Below are positions 38,144 through 48,033 of a DNA stretch of 61,578 nt, piece after piece. Below the pieces are notes generated by a model. The model searched no databases, was not told where the DNA came from, and saw only the letters and a list, made by a program, of their open reading frames with translations. Both the position numbers and the translations under genes were made by a program. This stretch comes from Veillonella sp. AM51-8BH (lineage in GTDB: Bacteria; Bacillota; Negativicutes; Veillonellales; Veillonellaceae). The first letter of the stretch is position 1. Each line of letters starts with the position of its first letter. The stretch is from positions 1 to 61,578 of the forward strand of contig NZ_QSDY01000003.1 in the NCBI RefSeq assembly GCF_003463825.1. The letters run 5' to 3'.

Positions 38144-39697
38144 TTAAAAGTCTTTGCCAACAAATTTGATTTTCCATTGATCATTATTGCTTCTATGTGC
38201 ATCCTTATAAGTTAAGTACAAGTCAAAGGAATGTAAATCACGATGCCATGTATAATATACAGAGTCTATCTGACCACTCATCATATTTGTTTTAACACTT
38301 ACAGACACATCATCTAAGCGAGTCAATTTATAGTTACCGCCATAGATGAGCTCTTTAGGAAGCTCTGTAGTATCAAATCGATATGGAGAGTTATTATAAG
38401 AAATATTACGTTGATTATAGCTAACCCATACATTAGCACGATTTCCCACTTTAGAGCGGAATCTAGCGCCCCAGTAAGGCATGCTACGAATCGTGCCATC
38501 GTAACCATAGTAGTCGCGTTGGTAACCGCCCAAGAAGCGTAAATCAGCATTTTTACCAAGCTTAATTGGATCATGAGATATTTCTGTATAGTATTCCTTA
38601 TGGGAACCTTTTACAGAACCTTCTTTCCAATAACCGGCATTAACGCCACCGCGTACAGTTACTGGTGATTTACCCACATGATACGTATGAGTATCTAAAC
38701 GTGCCTCACCAATCTTTTCAACCCATACCGTTTCATCATTATATTCATTAGATTCTTTACTGTACCCAATTGACGCAGTAGCCCAAGGCAAGTAGTGTCT
38801 ATAACCAACTTTTGGTTTAAAGCCTGATTTTGAATACCAGCGATAATCGATATAAGCTTCACCATGCTTACCAATTGGATAATCAGTACTACCATGCAAG
38901 CCAAGTCCATCATCACTACTATATGTAGGCTTTGGAACTAATGAGAATATACTGAATTTTCCTTCTTTATCATGGCGCAAGGATGCTGTATAAGAAGGTA
39001 AAGATAAAACCTTAAAGTTTTTAATGTAGAAAGACGGTTTTTTAATAATGACTTTATCGCCAGGATACACCTTGATATCTTGACCTTCTACACGATAATC
39101 TGGTGTATGTTTAAAGGCCATCGCATGTTTTGTGGTAACCATGCCTTTATCCATATGACCAGTTTCACCATCAAATGTAGCATTTTGCCCCTTCACATAG
39201 TAAGGATCATTCCAACCAAACGCTTGGTCAGCTGTAAAATGACGGTCACTAGTCCGATATGTCATATTTTGACCTGTAATATCCTTTGTTTTACCGCCAT
39301 TTTCCAAAAAGCGATACCCACCAACAGTACGGTATTCTGTAGTTTTTGTATTACCTTCTATACGTGGTGCCATCAAGGTTTGATTACCTTGAGTCACTAC
39401 TACATCACCTTGTGCATATACATCACCAGTGGACCCAGTATAGGACATTTTATCTGCATCAATACGAGTCGGCAATTGTTCTGTAGGTTGATCAGACTTT
39501 GCCTTTTCACCACGACGTACAACACGGATATTACTATTTTCAGGTGTAGATGCTTTAGAGATTTCTCCAAGATAGGATTGATCAACGCTATCCAATTGAT
39601 CTTGATATACCGTGGTTGACTCCGTAGCGGCCCATACTGGTTGTGCTAAACAAAAAACACAAGCCGCTGCCAGCCATTGTACTTTACGTTTCCTCAT
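38144..39697 (-). CDS. LptD/OstA-like outer-membrane protein
   Basis: A 517-residue exported protein with a signal peptide (cleavage near VWAATE). An OstA/LptA-like beta-jellyroll domain (about 75-180) has IDADKMSYTGSTGDVYAQGD, VVVTQGNQTLMAPRIEGN and FTADQAFGW. A C-terminal beta-strand-rich region (about 250-517) has alternating aromatic residues and ends in a final Phe (VGKDF), as outer-membrane barrels do. The C-terminal region is much shorter than the barrel of E. coli LptD (784 residues in total). It may be a reduced LptD or a related paralogue. The neighbour galU and two exported proteins suggest an envelope role. Confidence 0.72.
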   Translation of the reverse strand: MRKRKVQWLAAACVFCLAQPVWAATESTTVYQDQLDSVDQSYLGEISKASTPENSNIRVVRRGEKAKSDQPTEQLPTRIDADKMSYTGSTGDVYAQGDVVVTQGNQTLMAPRIEGNTKTTEYRTVGGYRFLENGGKTKDITGQNMTYRTSDRHFTADQAFGWNDPYYVKGQNATFDGETGHMDKGMVTTKHAMAFKHTPDYRVEGQDIKVYPGDKVIIKKPSFYIKNFKVLSLPSYTASLRHDKEGKFSIFSLVPKPTYSSDDGLGLHGSTDYPIGKHGEAYIDYRWYSKSGFKPKVGYRHYLPWATASIGYSKESNEYNDETVWVEKIGEARLDTHTYHVGKSPVTVRGGVNAGYWKEGSVKGSHKEYYTEISHDPIKLGKNADLRFLGGYQRDYYGYDGTIRSMPYWGARFRSKVGNRANVWVSYNQRNISYNNSPYRFDTTELPKELIYGGNYKLTRLDDVSVSVKTNMMSGQIDSVYYTWHRDLHSFDLYLTYKDAHRSNNDQWKIKFVGKDF

Positions 39698-39734
39698 GGT
39701 TACTAGAACTCCTCTTGCTTTAAGAATTTGTTAA

Positions 39735-40853
39735 TTATTGATTACGCTTTACAACTACGATAGGTTGAGAAACATTTTCTACCGGTTCTTCTTGTTCTTC
39801 TACTGCTGCTGGTTCCTCTGTTGTTGTTTCATTTTCATCAACAGCCGCTTCATTAGTGTCTACAGTCTCTTCAGATTCATCGGCCGTATTAGGTACAGTT
39901 ACTGCTTCAGCCAATTCATCATCACTGTGAGCCAAACCATCACCACCAATTACAAGACCTTGAATTGTAACAGAATCTTGAGGTTGTACATAAATAGTTG
40001 CACCAGCAGGGTATTCAATATTTTTACCCTTAACAAAGGCACCACCTACTAAGCCTACTGGTCCAAGTAAAACAGCACCAGCTACGGATGCACCAGCTGC
40101 TTTAACTTCACTGCGAGTTTTATCCTTAGCTTCTTTACCTTGTACTGCAGTAAATTCAGTACCATCAATAGCAGGGATTGTGTCAAATGTGATGTCTAAT
40201 ACACCATTACGACCAAAGGAACGAGCCTTTTTCAAGGATGTAATTGTACCAGATCCTACTGTACCTGCAGGTACCAATAACACATTGCCATCCATTACAT
40301 TTTCAGCTACTGTGAAAGCAACAGTGTCGCCTTCATGGCTAGTTTTAGAAGAAACAGCGTCATTCAAGGTAACTTTGAAGACTTGGTTACCAGCTAATGT
40401 ACCAACTTGGTTAGTAAGCGTTACATTGCTACCATATACTTTTGTTTTCAAAGAAATGATACGTTTTTGTAAAGAGCCGCTACCAATACGACCATTAACG
40501 CTACGTTCCATCTTTTCTACGCGATCTACAAGAGAACCTGCGTTAATGCTATTTTGATATGTATATTCAAGCGCATCCATTTCTTCGCGCAAAGAAATGT
40601 TTGTGCCACTACCTTCTACGGAGTTATAGAGGGAATCAACACGTTTGCTCAATGTAGCAGAATTGCCATTGAAACCAGTACCATACACGGTTTCATCAAG
40701 TTGATTAATGCGGTCCACTACAGCACCATCTTGTACTGCACCATATACAGTAGTTTCCAAAACATTTGTTTTCTCTGTAACTGTGCCAGGAGCAGCAAAT
40801 GCAGTGCCTGAAATCAAGGATGCCATTAAAAGTGTAAGTACTTGCTTCTTCAT
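39735..40853 (-). CDS. Exported protein with N-terminal VYG repeats and acidic tail
   Basis: About 372 residues with a Sec signal peptide (cleavage near AFAAPG). Residues about 22-145 carry roughly six copies of a 20-24-residue unit of the form L-x-x-x-V-Y-G-x(4-6)-G-x-x-x-x-R-I/V, for example VLETTVYGAVQDG and QLDETVYGTGF. A middle domain of about 150 residues ends in a glycine/alanine-rich hydrophobic stretch (GASVAGAVLLGPVGLVGGAF), then a long acidic tail (residues about 300-360) and KRNQ. The start is the ATG at 40853 behind GGAGG. I do not recognise the family; repeats and tail suggest a surface or periplasmic role. Confidence 0.7.
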   Translation of the reverse strand: MKKQVLTLLMASLISGTAFAAPGTVTEKTNVLETTVYGAVQDGAVVDRINQLDETVYGTGFNGNSATLSKRVDSLYNSVEGSGTNISLREEMDALEYTYQNSINAGSLVDRVEKMERSVNGRIGSGSLQKRIISLKTKVYGSNVTLTNQVGTLAGNQVFKVTLNDAVSSKTSHEGDTVAFTVAENVMDGNVLLVPAGTVGSGTITSLKKARSFGRNGVLDITFDTIPAIDGTEFTAVQGKEAKDKTRSEVKAAGASVAGAVLLGPVGLVGGAFVKGKNIEYPAGATIYVQPQDSVTIQGLVIGGDGLAHSDDELAEAVTVPNTADESEETVDTNEAAVDENETTTEEPAAVEEQEEPVENVSQPIVVVKRNQ

Positions 40854-40896
40854 AAATTCCTCCACAACGTATCTAATGTATAACTGTTATACAACA

Positions 40897-40928
40897 GAAT
40901 AAGCACGGGCCTAAGACCGTGCTTATTC
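40897..40928. terminator. Hairpin between two exported-protein genes
   Basis: Perfect 12-bp inverted repeat, GAATAAGCACGG and CCGTGCTTATTC, with an 8-base loop. It has no T-run on either strand, so termination is plausible but not strong; it could also stabilise the 3' end of the upstream gene's transcript (40962-41408). Confidence 0.5.
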
Positions 40929-40961
40929 CCTGAGTCTACTATTTTATATGCTCAGTGGCCA

Positions 40962-41408
40962 TTAAATTTTCAAATCGATAATCGCAGATACACCTACGCC
41001 TTGAACACGAGATGCACCAACTGGGTTTGTGCTATCAACAGGTACTAAACCTTTAACACGAACCATACCGTTAAAGCTACCTTCTACTTGGGCAACGGCT
41101 TTAACTTGTTCAATGCTAGATGCAGGACCAGTAACTTGAGCAGCACCGATATAACCTTTTGTACCAATACTGATGATAGGTACAACTTTAGTTGTATATT
41201 CTGTGCTTAAGTTATTTTGTTTCAATAATTTATTCAAGAAAGAGTCAATTTGTGGACCGAATTTGTTGATAACAATACCGATACCACCAATTTTAGCTGC
41301 ACCGCCAAGAATACTGCTAAGGCCGCCAGCTTGAGTAGTCAAGATACCGCCAAATGCAGTTGTAGTTAAACAAATCCCTAGAACAGCTGTAATAATCTTC
41401 TTTTTCAT
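40962..41408 (-). CDS. Exported protein of unknown function
   Basis: A 148-residue protein with an N-terminal signal sequence (MKKKIITAVLGICLTTTAFG). A glycine-rich patch (GGLSSILGGAAKIGGIGIV) is followed by an amphipathic helix and a C-terminal region with repeated GYIGAAQVTG, VRVKGLV and SRVQGVGVS, probably beta strands. No family recognised. It precedes the VYG-repeat gene on the same strand and is separated from it by a hairpin. The 254-bp gap to hypE upstream shows nothing that I can name. Confidence 0.7.
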   Translation of the reverse strand: MKKKIITAVLGICLTTTAFGGILTTQAGGLSSILGGAAKIGGIGIVINKFGPQIDSFLNKLLKQNNLSTEYTTKVVPIISIGTKGYIGAAQVTGPASSIEQVKAVAQVEGSFNGMVRVKGLVPVDSTNPVGASRVQGVGVSAIIDLKI

Positions 41409-41662
41409 AATAAGCCTCCTATAGATACTTATATTTTAACAAATTCTATACATAGATTCTAGTGAAAGTATAAGAACTTACACATAAAGATACTAGCATT
41501 GTATAAAAGTCCGATGAACAATCAATGAATTTTACACAACTTAATTTAATGCTACCATCATAAAGAATTAGTGTCAATATCAAGTCTAACTCATACTCTA
41601 TAGGCCTAAAATAGTTCTTATCTTTACATATCTTTACGACTTAGAGAAACTCAATTATATAA

Positions 41663-42670
41663 TTAGCAGATACGAGGAACTTGATCTTCACCTAACAAAT
41701 CGATTAAGCGAACACCACCAATAGCAGTTTGCAAACCAACCTTACCAATATTCTTATCTAATGTTTTGCCAATTAGCACCGATTCTTTACCTTCTTCAAA
41801 GCTGTGAAGAATAGATAGAACTTCATCTGTAACGGATGGATCTACTACGAGTACAACCTTTCCTTCATTTGCTAAATATAACGGATCATATCCCAAAATA
41901 TCACAAACAGATTGTACTTCGGCGTGAATTGGTATAGCCGCTTCTTCTACCTTAATACCCACTTGGCTTTGATCTGCAATTTCTTTTAAAACAGTCCCTA
42001 AGCCACCCCGTGTAGGATCTCGCAATAGAGCCACTTGAGGTCCCACTTTATCAAGTACAGCATGAACCATGTTATTTAAAGGAGCACAGTCAGTTTTTAA
42101 CGCATCAGATAGATCCAATCCAAATCGTTGTCCCATAACAGCAATAGAATGATCGCCAATAGCACCAGATAAAATAATATCCATTCCCGCTTTCACACGA
42201 TGCGGACCAATATCAATCCCCTCCGGAATCATGCCAATCCCCGCTGTATTTATGTAGATTTTATCTACCTCGCCCTTTTTAACAACCTTAGTGTCTCCTG
42301 TAACAATTTGTACATTTGCAGCTTTAGCCATATCCGACATAGTATGAAGAATTTCATCTAGCTCATCAAAAGCCAATCCTTCTTCTAAGATAAGTCCACA
42401 ACTCAAATATTGTGGAATAGCACCATTCATGGCTAAATCATTCACAGTACCACAGACAGCTAATTTACCAATATTACCGCCAGGGAAAAACGTTGGTTGT
42501 ACTACATAGGAATCTGTAGAAAACGCCATACGTCCTGCTGTAACGGGAAATTGAGCACCATCATGTAAAGGAGCCAATAAATCATTTGTAAAGTATTTCA
42601 AAATAAAACGCTCGGTCAATTCATGACTAAATCGACCGCCATTCCCATGGACTAAGCGAACTCGTTCCAT
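41663..42670 (-). CDS. hypE: Hydrogenase maturation protein HypE
   Basis: About 335 residues. HypE dehydrates the thiocarboxamide on its own C-terminal cysteine to a thiocyanate that becomes the cyanide ligand of [NiFe]-hydrogenase. The sequence ends in VPRIC, the required C-terminal cysteine. AIRS-type motifs are visible: FSTDSYVV, TGDTKVV, RDPTRGGLGTVLKE. The ATG at 42670 has GGGAGG upstream and lies one base before hypD's stop; the longer frame to 42727 overlaps hypD. No hydrogenase structural gene lies in the window. Confidence 0.94.
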   Translation of the reverse strand: MERVRLVHGNGGRFSHELTERFILKYFTNDLLAPLHDGAQFPVTAGRMAFSTDSYVVQPTFFPGGNIGKLAVCGTVNDLAMNGAIPQYLSCGLILEEGLAFDELDEILHTMSDMAKAANVQIVTGDTKVVKKGEVDKIYINTAGIGMIPEGIDIGPHRVKAGMDIILSGAIGDHSIAVMGQRFGLDLSDALKTDCAPLNNMVHAVLDKVGPQVALLRDPTRGGLGTVLKEIADQSQVGIKVEEAAIPIHAEVQSVCDILGYDPLYLANEGKVVLVVDPSVTDEVLSILHSFEEGKESVLIGKTLDKNIGKVGLQTAIGGVRLIDLLGEDQVPRIC

Positions 42671-42671
42671 A

Positions 42672-43790
42672 TTAATCCTCCCACGTCGATCCACCACTGG
42701 AATAACCGTATTTATACCACGCTGCACAACTACCTTCTACAGATACCATGCAAGCACCAACAGGGTGGTCAGCAGTACAGCTTTTACCAAATAATGGACA
42801 TTCACTTGGCTTAATAAGCCCTTGCAATACACGACCACATTGGCACCCTTTTGGATCAAGAGAAGGCTTTTCAAGCTGGATAGGTAATGCACGTTCCACA
42901 TCATAGGCTGCATATGCATCCTTTAATCTTAAGCCAGAGTTTGGAATAACACCGATACCACGCCACGCATCATCACATACATCATATACTTCTTTGATCA
43001 TCGCTTGCGCTACCGGATTCCCCTTCTGCATAACTACAGAATGATAGGTATTACCCACCACAAAATTACCGGTTTTACGTTGCTCTAAAATATTTGCTAT
43101 AGCAGATAAAATCTCAAGTCCATCAAAGCCAGCAATACAAGACGGTATGTGATATTCTTCAGGTAAGAATCGGTATGGCTCTTCACCAATAATAACGCTT
43201 ACATGACCTGGCAAAATAAATCCGTCAATATGACCTTCTTGTTTATCTAATAAAGCTCGTAATGCAGGAGGCACTAATTTATGAGATACAAGGAAGAAAA
43301 CATTCTTCAGCCCTGCTGCATGAACTGCTTTTACAGTTGCACAAATAACGGCAATAGTCGTTTCAAAACCTATAGCCAGAAATACTATTTTCTTATCTGG
43401 GTATTTTTTACTAAGTTCTACCACCTCTAAAGGGGTATAAATGACATGAATATGGGCGCCCTTTGTTTGAGCCTCACTAAGACTGCTATAGCTACCAGGA
43501 ACCTTTAACATATCCCCAAAGGTAGCAATAATAACATCATCCCGTTCAGCATAGGCTAACGCCTTATCCATATACGTTTGATCTGTTACACATACAGGAC
43601 ATCCTGGTCCACTTACAAGTTCAATGCCACTTGGCAATAATTGTCGAAGACCTTCACGGAAAATCGATACAGTATGTGTACCACAAACCTCCATAAGCCT
43701 TACGGTTTCCCCAGGCTCATGAAGGGCATTGATACGTTTTAATAACGCATCAGCACTGTTCTGCTTTTCCTGCAAAGTAAGCTTCTTCAA
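42672..43790 (-). CDS. hypD: Hydrogenase maturation protein HypD
   Basis: A 372-residue Fe-S scaffold protein on which the Fe(CN)2CO group is built. The conserved blocks are MEVCGTHTVSIFREGL, SGPGCPVCVT, PGHVSVIIGEEPY, HSVVMQKGNPVAQ and the C-terminal cysteine-rich CQCGRVLQG and CPLFGKSC. The start is a TTG at 43790 (GGAG upstream) inside hypC, a 41-bp overlap. No closer ATG is seen in frame near the family N-terminus. Confidence 0.93.
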   Translation of the reverse strand: MKKLTLQEKQNSADALLKRINALHEPGETVRLMEVCGTHTVSIFREGLRQLLPSGIELVSGPGCPVCVTDQTYMDKALAYAERDDVIIATFGDMLKVPGSYSSLSEAQTKGAHIHVIYTPLEVVELSKKYPDKKIVFLAIGFETTIAVICATVKAVHAAGLKNVFFLVSHKLVPPALRALLDKQEGHIDGFILPGHVSVIIGEEPYRFLPEEYHIPSCIAGFDGLEILSAIANILEQRKTGNFVVGNTYHSVVMQKGNPVAQAMIKEVYDVCDDAWRGIGVIPNSGLRLKDAYAAYDVERALPIQLEKPSLDPKGCQCGRVLQGLIKPSECPLFGKSCTADHPVGACMVSVEGSCAAWYKYGYSSGGSTWED

Positions 43791-44001
43791 GTTCTTCTAG
43801 CTCCTTAAAGGCCTCTAATGTTTTTTGTGCCTCTTCTTCATCAACAATTTGTACAGCAAAACCCGCATGGACTAACAACCAGTCCCCTACCTTTGCTTCT
43901 GGTACGAGGAGTAAGCTGCAGTCACGGGTGGCACCTGTTAATTCAACAGTGCCAATAACATCATTCACAGCTACTAACTGTGCTGGTACAGCTAAGCACA
44001 T
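43750..44001 (-). CDS. hypC: Hydrogenase maturation chaperone HypC
   Basis: An 83-residue protein beginning MCLAVPAQLV, the HypC signature whose second-residue Cys carries iron, then an OB-like domain and an acidic C-terminal tail (KELEELEEAYFAGKAEQC). It is a partner of HypD. It follows hypF by about 140 bp and overlaps hypD. Confidence 0.94.
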   Translation of the reverse strand: MCLAVPAQLVAVNDVIGTVELTGATRDCSLLLVPEAKVGDWLLVHAGFAVQIVDEEEAQKTLEAFKELEELEEAYFAGKAEQC

Positions 44002-44143
44002 ATTATCTCCTTAAATATTACTTAATAATAAATTCTATGGGTATACTTGTATGAAAGTAAACTCACAATATATAAATATTTCTAATATAATTGTATCACA
44101 ATTGTAGTAATTATTAAGTGATACTAACTACAAGAATATATAA

Positions 44144-46422
44144 CTATTTCTGATTGCCAATCCATAGTTGACCAAAGGCTAATCCGCCATCATTGGAAGG
44201 AACCGCTTCATTCATATACAAATCGCCTACATGCCAAGCGCGATATATCAGCTCTACTAATTTGCGATTTTGAAATACACCGCCTGATATGGCCGCATCA
44301 CCAATATTATATCGCTCCATTAAATCGGCTGAAGTTTCACATAATGCAATGGCAACGGTTTTATGGAATGATGCTGAAAGATGAGCTTTAGATTCACCTT
44401 TAACGACACCATCCATAATAGATTGAACAGTTGGAGTAAAATCAAGAATTCGACCGTCATAGTTATAATCAAGCAATGTGCCTTTTTCATCACCACATAA
44501 AGCTTCTAATGCAATAGCAATTTGCGCATCATAGGTATGAATCATGCCTAGTCCTAAAAGAGAACCTACTGCATCAAATAAACGTCCACAGCTCGTTGCT
44601 TGAATCATAGGCATTGTAGATTGTAATGCTTTATCTAATATTTCCCAACCTTTAGGTAGCCTGTTCATCCAATCTTGGTAAATAGGTGGAATATCATTAC
44701 CATAATAATTTCTGATATACCATAAGGCTTGACGCCATGGCTCAGAAACCGCTTTTTCTCCACCTGGTAACGGCGCTTCATGGATATGAGCTAATCGCTG
44801 ATATTCGTTGCCTTTACAAAGAAGGAATTCACCGCCCCATACGCTTCTATCTGGACCATATCCAGTACCATCCATGGCAATACCTAGTACAGGTCCTTCT
44901 AGATTGTGTTCTGCCATAACTGATGCAATATGAGCATGATGATGTTGGACAGGTATAACAGAAATCTGTGAACTTTTACCAATACGTTCTCCTAAGTGAG
45001 AAGAGAAAAATTGAGGATGACTATCTACAATTATTTTCTCTGGTTGTATAGAAAATAATTTCTCATATCGGTCAATAGTCCACTCCAAAGTTGCATGAGT
45101 AGATGCATTCTGTAGATCACCAATATGTGGTCCTACAAGAACTTCAGAACCTTTATTCACAGCGAAAGCATTTTTTAAATCACTCCCCATGGCTAATATC
45201 GAAGTTTGCCCTGAAATTTCACAATGAATAGGTTCTGGCACATAGCCACGACTACGACGAATAAATCGAGGTTTCTTATGAATAACAGTTACAACAGAAT
45301 CATCGAGAGGTGCATAAATTTTCCGATTGTGGGCCAAAAAATAATCAGCCACTGACCCTAACTCTTCAAATGCTTGATTATCATCATATAAAACGGGATC
45401 ACCGCTACGATTGCCGCTCGTCATGACCCACGCCGCATCTGATGGTAATAGTACCTCATGCATCGGTGTATATGGTAACATTACGCCAAGCATATGATTA
45501 TCTGGCGCTACATGGGTACTCAAATGGACTAAGCTATCCTGATTTCTTTCTAATAATACGATAGGACGTTCCATTCCAGTCAAAATATCTAGTTCTACAT
45601 CACTAAGATGGACTAGCTCGATTGCCGTATCTAGAGACCCCACCATAATTGCTAGTGGTTTATGTGGTCTGTTTTTACGCTTACGTAAGCGTTGGACCGC
45701 TACATCATTTCGAGCATCACAAACTAAATGATAGCCGCCAATCCCCTTTATAGCGATAATACTACCTTCGTTGATTAATTCACGGGTTGTATTCCATACA
45801 TTTACTGTATCTACAACCGTACGATTAGGTTTATATAGAGTATAATGCGGCCCACAAAGAGAACACGCATTAGGTTCAGCACGATAACGGCGCCCCTCTA
45901 TATCCTCATATTCAGCCTTACAAGCTTCACACATAGGAAACTCATCCATCGTCGTTCGCTCACGATCATAAGGTAGAGATTTAATAATCGTATACCGAGG
46001 ACCACAATTTGTGCAATTAATAAAAGGATATTCTTTCCTACGCTTGTCCCGTTCTAGTTCTTTAAGACAGTCATCACATGGCGCTGTATCAGCACTAATA
46101 AACGTACTAACCTCTTCTCCTAATGGAGAGGGCTTCACAGAGAACTCAACTTCATTGTTTTGTATAGTAAGATGTTCTACCCGTTGACTTGTAATGCGGC
46201 ACAATCGAGGTTGGTCATCTTGAATCGCATCTAAAAACAACTGCAAATCACTAGTACAACCTTGTATCTCGACGTAAACACCTTGGCTATCATTATATAC
46301 AAAACCTGTTAAACCTAGGGAATGTGCCACATAGAAACAAGGGGCCGGAATCCGACCCCTTGAACTATACCGGTATAACGAATTCCCCAGCGTTCTATAG
46401 TTTGATTACTATTTTGTTTCAT
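44144..46422 (-). CDS. hypF: Carbamoyltransferase HypF (frameshifted near the N-terminus)
   Basis: About 759 residues. HypF makes the carbamoyl group for HypE from carbamoyl phosphate. The N-terminal acylphosphatase domain (IVQGVGFRPLVS) lies in the frame starting at ATG 46422 behind GGAG. The rest (MAHSLGLTGFVYN onward) is in a frame one base off. Adding one base at 46329-46333 joins them with the normal spacing. Zinc-finger motifs CDDCLKELERD, CTNCGPRY, CEACKAEY and CSLCGPHY, the YrdC-like domain (IAIKGIGGYHLVCDA) and the Kae1-like VIPVQHHHAHIASV are all intact. The frameshift is probably a sequencing error. Confidence 0.92.
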
Positions 46423-46457
46423 ATAAACTCCTACTATAGACGGAGAATTAATGGCTA

Positions 46458-47867
46458 TTAACCTAATGCTACAGGAATACTGCCATCAATGCCAGCTTGT
46501 TCTAGCTCGGCTTGAATCATAATAGCGCATTCAATACGTTTCTTTTGTAAGCGGCAGCCAAATTCATAAGGTGTTTCTAAATCGCCACCTAATGTAATGT
46601 TGTTAGCATGACAACCACCAGAACAGAAGAATTTCGCCCAACATTCAGCACAAGTTGGTTTAGAGAATACATGTGTATTACGGAAATCTTTAGGAATTTC
46701 TGTATTTTGTAATCCATCATACACATTGCCAAGCACATATCCATCTTTACCTACGAATTGATGACATGGGTAAATATCGCCATTAGGTACGACTGCCATA
46801 TATTCATGACCTGCCCCACAACCACGCAGGCGTTTAGCCATACATGGACCGCGATACAAATCCATACGGAAGTGGAAGAAGTTAAACTTCTCGCCCCAAC
46901 CATCTAATTGACGTTGTAAATAAATATCTGCTAATTTTTCATATTCTTTTTCCAATACAGGCCAATCCTCTTCGCGAAGAACATAGTCCCCTTCTTCACC
47001 TACTACAGGCTCCATGGATAAATGTTCGAAGCCAAGATCAGACATAGCCATAACGTCTTTTGTAAAGTCTAAGTTTTTATGTGTATACGTACCACGTACG
47101 TAGTATTCAAGGCCATGGCGTTGTTTTACTGCATTGATAAGGTTTTTAGCAATATATTTGTAAGATTCCGCACCACTACCAGCTACAGGACGCATCGCAT
47201 TATGTACAGATTCACGACCATCCAAAGATAATACAAGGCTCATCTTATGTTCGTTTACATAGTCGATTTTATCTTGTGTTAAGAGCATGCCATTTGTAGT
47301 CAATGTAAGCTTGAAAATCTTATTGTGCTTTTCTTGAATGGATTCAATATATTCAACTGTTTGTTTTACTACATCCCAGTTCAATAAAGGTTCCCCACCA
47401 AAGAAATCAATCTCACAATGTTGACGAGGGCCACTCATTTTAATGAGGAAGTCTACAGCACGCTTCGCCACATCAAAGCTCATTAACTCGCGTTTTACAC
47501 CGCCGTAATCACCTTGGCTGGCAAAACAGTATTTACATGCCAAATTACAATCATGAGCAATATTTAAGCATAGTGCCTTAACAATAGGTTTTTCACCTAC
47601 TACAAGTTTAAACTCAGTACTCATTGGAGCAAACAGTTGCTCTGCCTTAATGAGCTCATCTAACTCATCCATAATCTCATCGAGTTCTACTGCATCTTCT
47701 TTAGCATCTAAAGCAGCATGTACTGCATCGCGATTAGTGCCATCATATATGTCAAGAACTCTATCAATGAGTTCGTCGATAACGTGAATAATACCGCTAT
47801 TTACATCTAAGCAGTAATAGTTATCCTTCATCCGAAACTTATGGATCATTGGTTTTAATTCTAACAT
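46458..47867 (-). CDS. SCIFF peptide maturase (radical SAM thioether-forming enzyme)
   Basis: About 469 residues. An N-terminal region (about 1-85) is followed by the radical SAM motif C107-x3-C111-x2-C114 (HDCNLACKYCFASQG) and the SPASM-type C-terminal Fe-S ligands (CGAGHEYMAV, IYPCHQF, CAECWAKFFCSGGCHANN). It matches SCIFF maturases (TIGR03974), which build Cys-to-Thr thioether bonds in the six-cysteine peptide SCIFF. The peptide gene lies upstream at 48034-48177, separated by a terminator. I use the ATG at 47867 behind TTGGAGG; a longer frame up to 47933 lacks a ribosome site. Confidence 0.92.
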   Translation of the reverse strand: MLELKPMIHKFRMKDNYYCLDVNSGIIHVIDELIDRVLDIYDGTNRDAVHAALDAKEDAVELDEIMDELDELIKAEQLFAPMSTEFKLVVGEKPIVKALCLNIAHDCNLACKYCFASQGDYGGVKRELMSFDVAKRAVDFLIKMSGPRQHCEIDFFGGEPLLNWDVVKQTVEYIESIQEKHNKIFKLTLTTNGMLLTQDKIDYVNEHKMSLVLSLDGRESVHNAMRPVAGSGAESYKYIAKNLINAVKQRHGLEYYVRGTYTHKNLDFTKDVMAMSDLGFEHLSMEPVVGEEGDYVLREEDWPVLEKEYEKLADIYLQRQLDGWGEKFNFFHFRMDLYRGPCMAKRLRGCGAGHEYMAVVPNGDIYPCHQFVGKDGYVLGNVYDGLQNTEIPKDFRNTHVFSKPTCAECWAKFFCSGGCHANNITLGGDLETPYEFGCRLQKKRIECAIMIQAELEQAGIDGSIPVALG

Positions 47868-48003
47868 GGTACCTCCAAATAATATGTATGGTAAAAGTTC
47901 TACTATATAGAACTTTCTAGATAATTGTACCACATTTCCGCGTTAAACGTTATGAAAAGAGTCATAAAGATATACCATACAAGGTATGTATTAAAAACAT
48001 AAA

Positions 48004-48027
48004 TAAAAAAGGCCCGCTAAGCGAGCC
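48004..48027 (-). terminator. Terminator between the SCIFF peptide and its maturase
   Basis: Hairpin GGCTCGC-TTA-GCGGGCC on the minus strand (48027-48011), with one G-T pair, followed by a T-run of six. It sits 7 bp after the peptide stop and about 140 bp before the maturase, so most transcripts should stop here and leave the peptide in excess. Confidence 0.8.
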
Positions 48028-48033
48028 TCTTTA

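Noticed and set aside
39080..39619. A 179-codon plus-strand ORF antisense to the LptD-like gene
   Set aside because: It lies wholly inside the well-supported minus-strand gene, lacks a ribosome site and encodes a Cys/His/Ile-rich protein with no family pattern.
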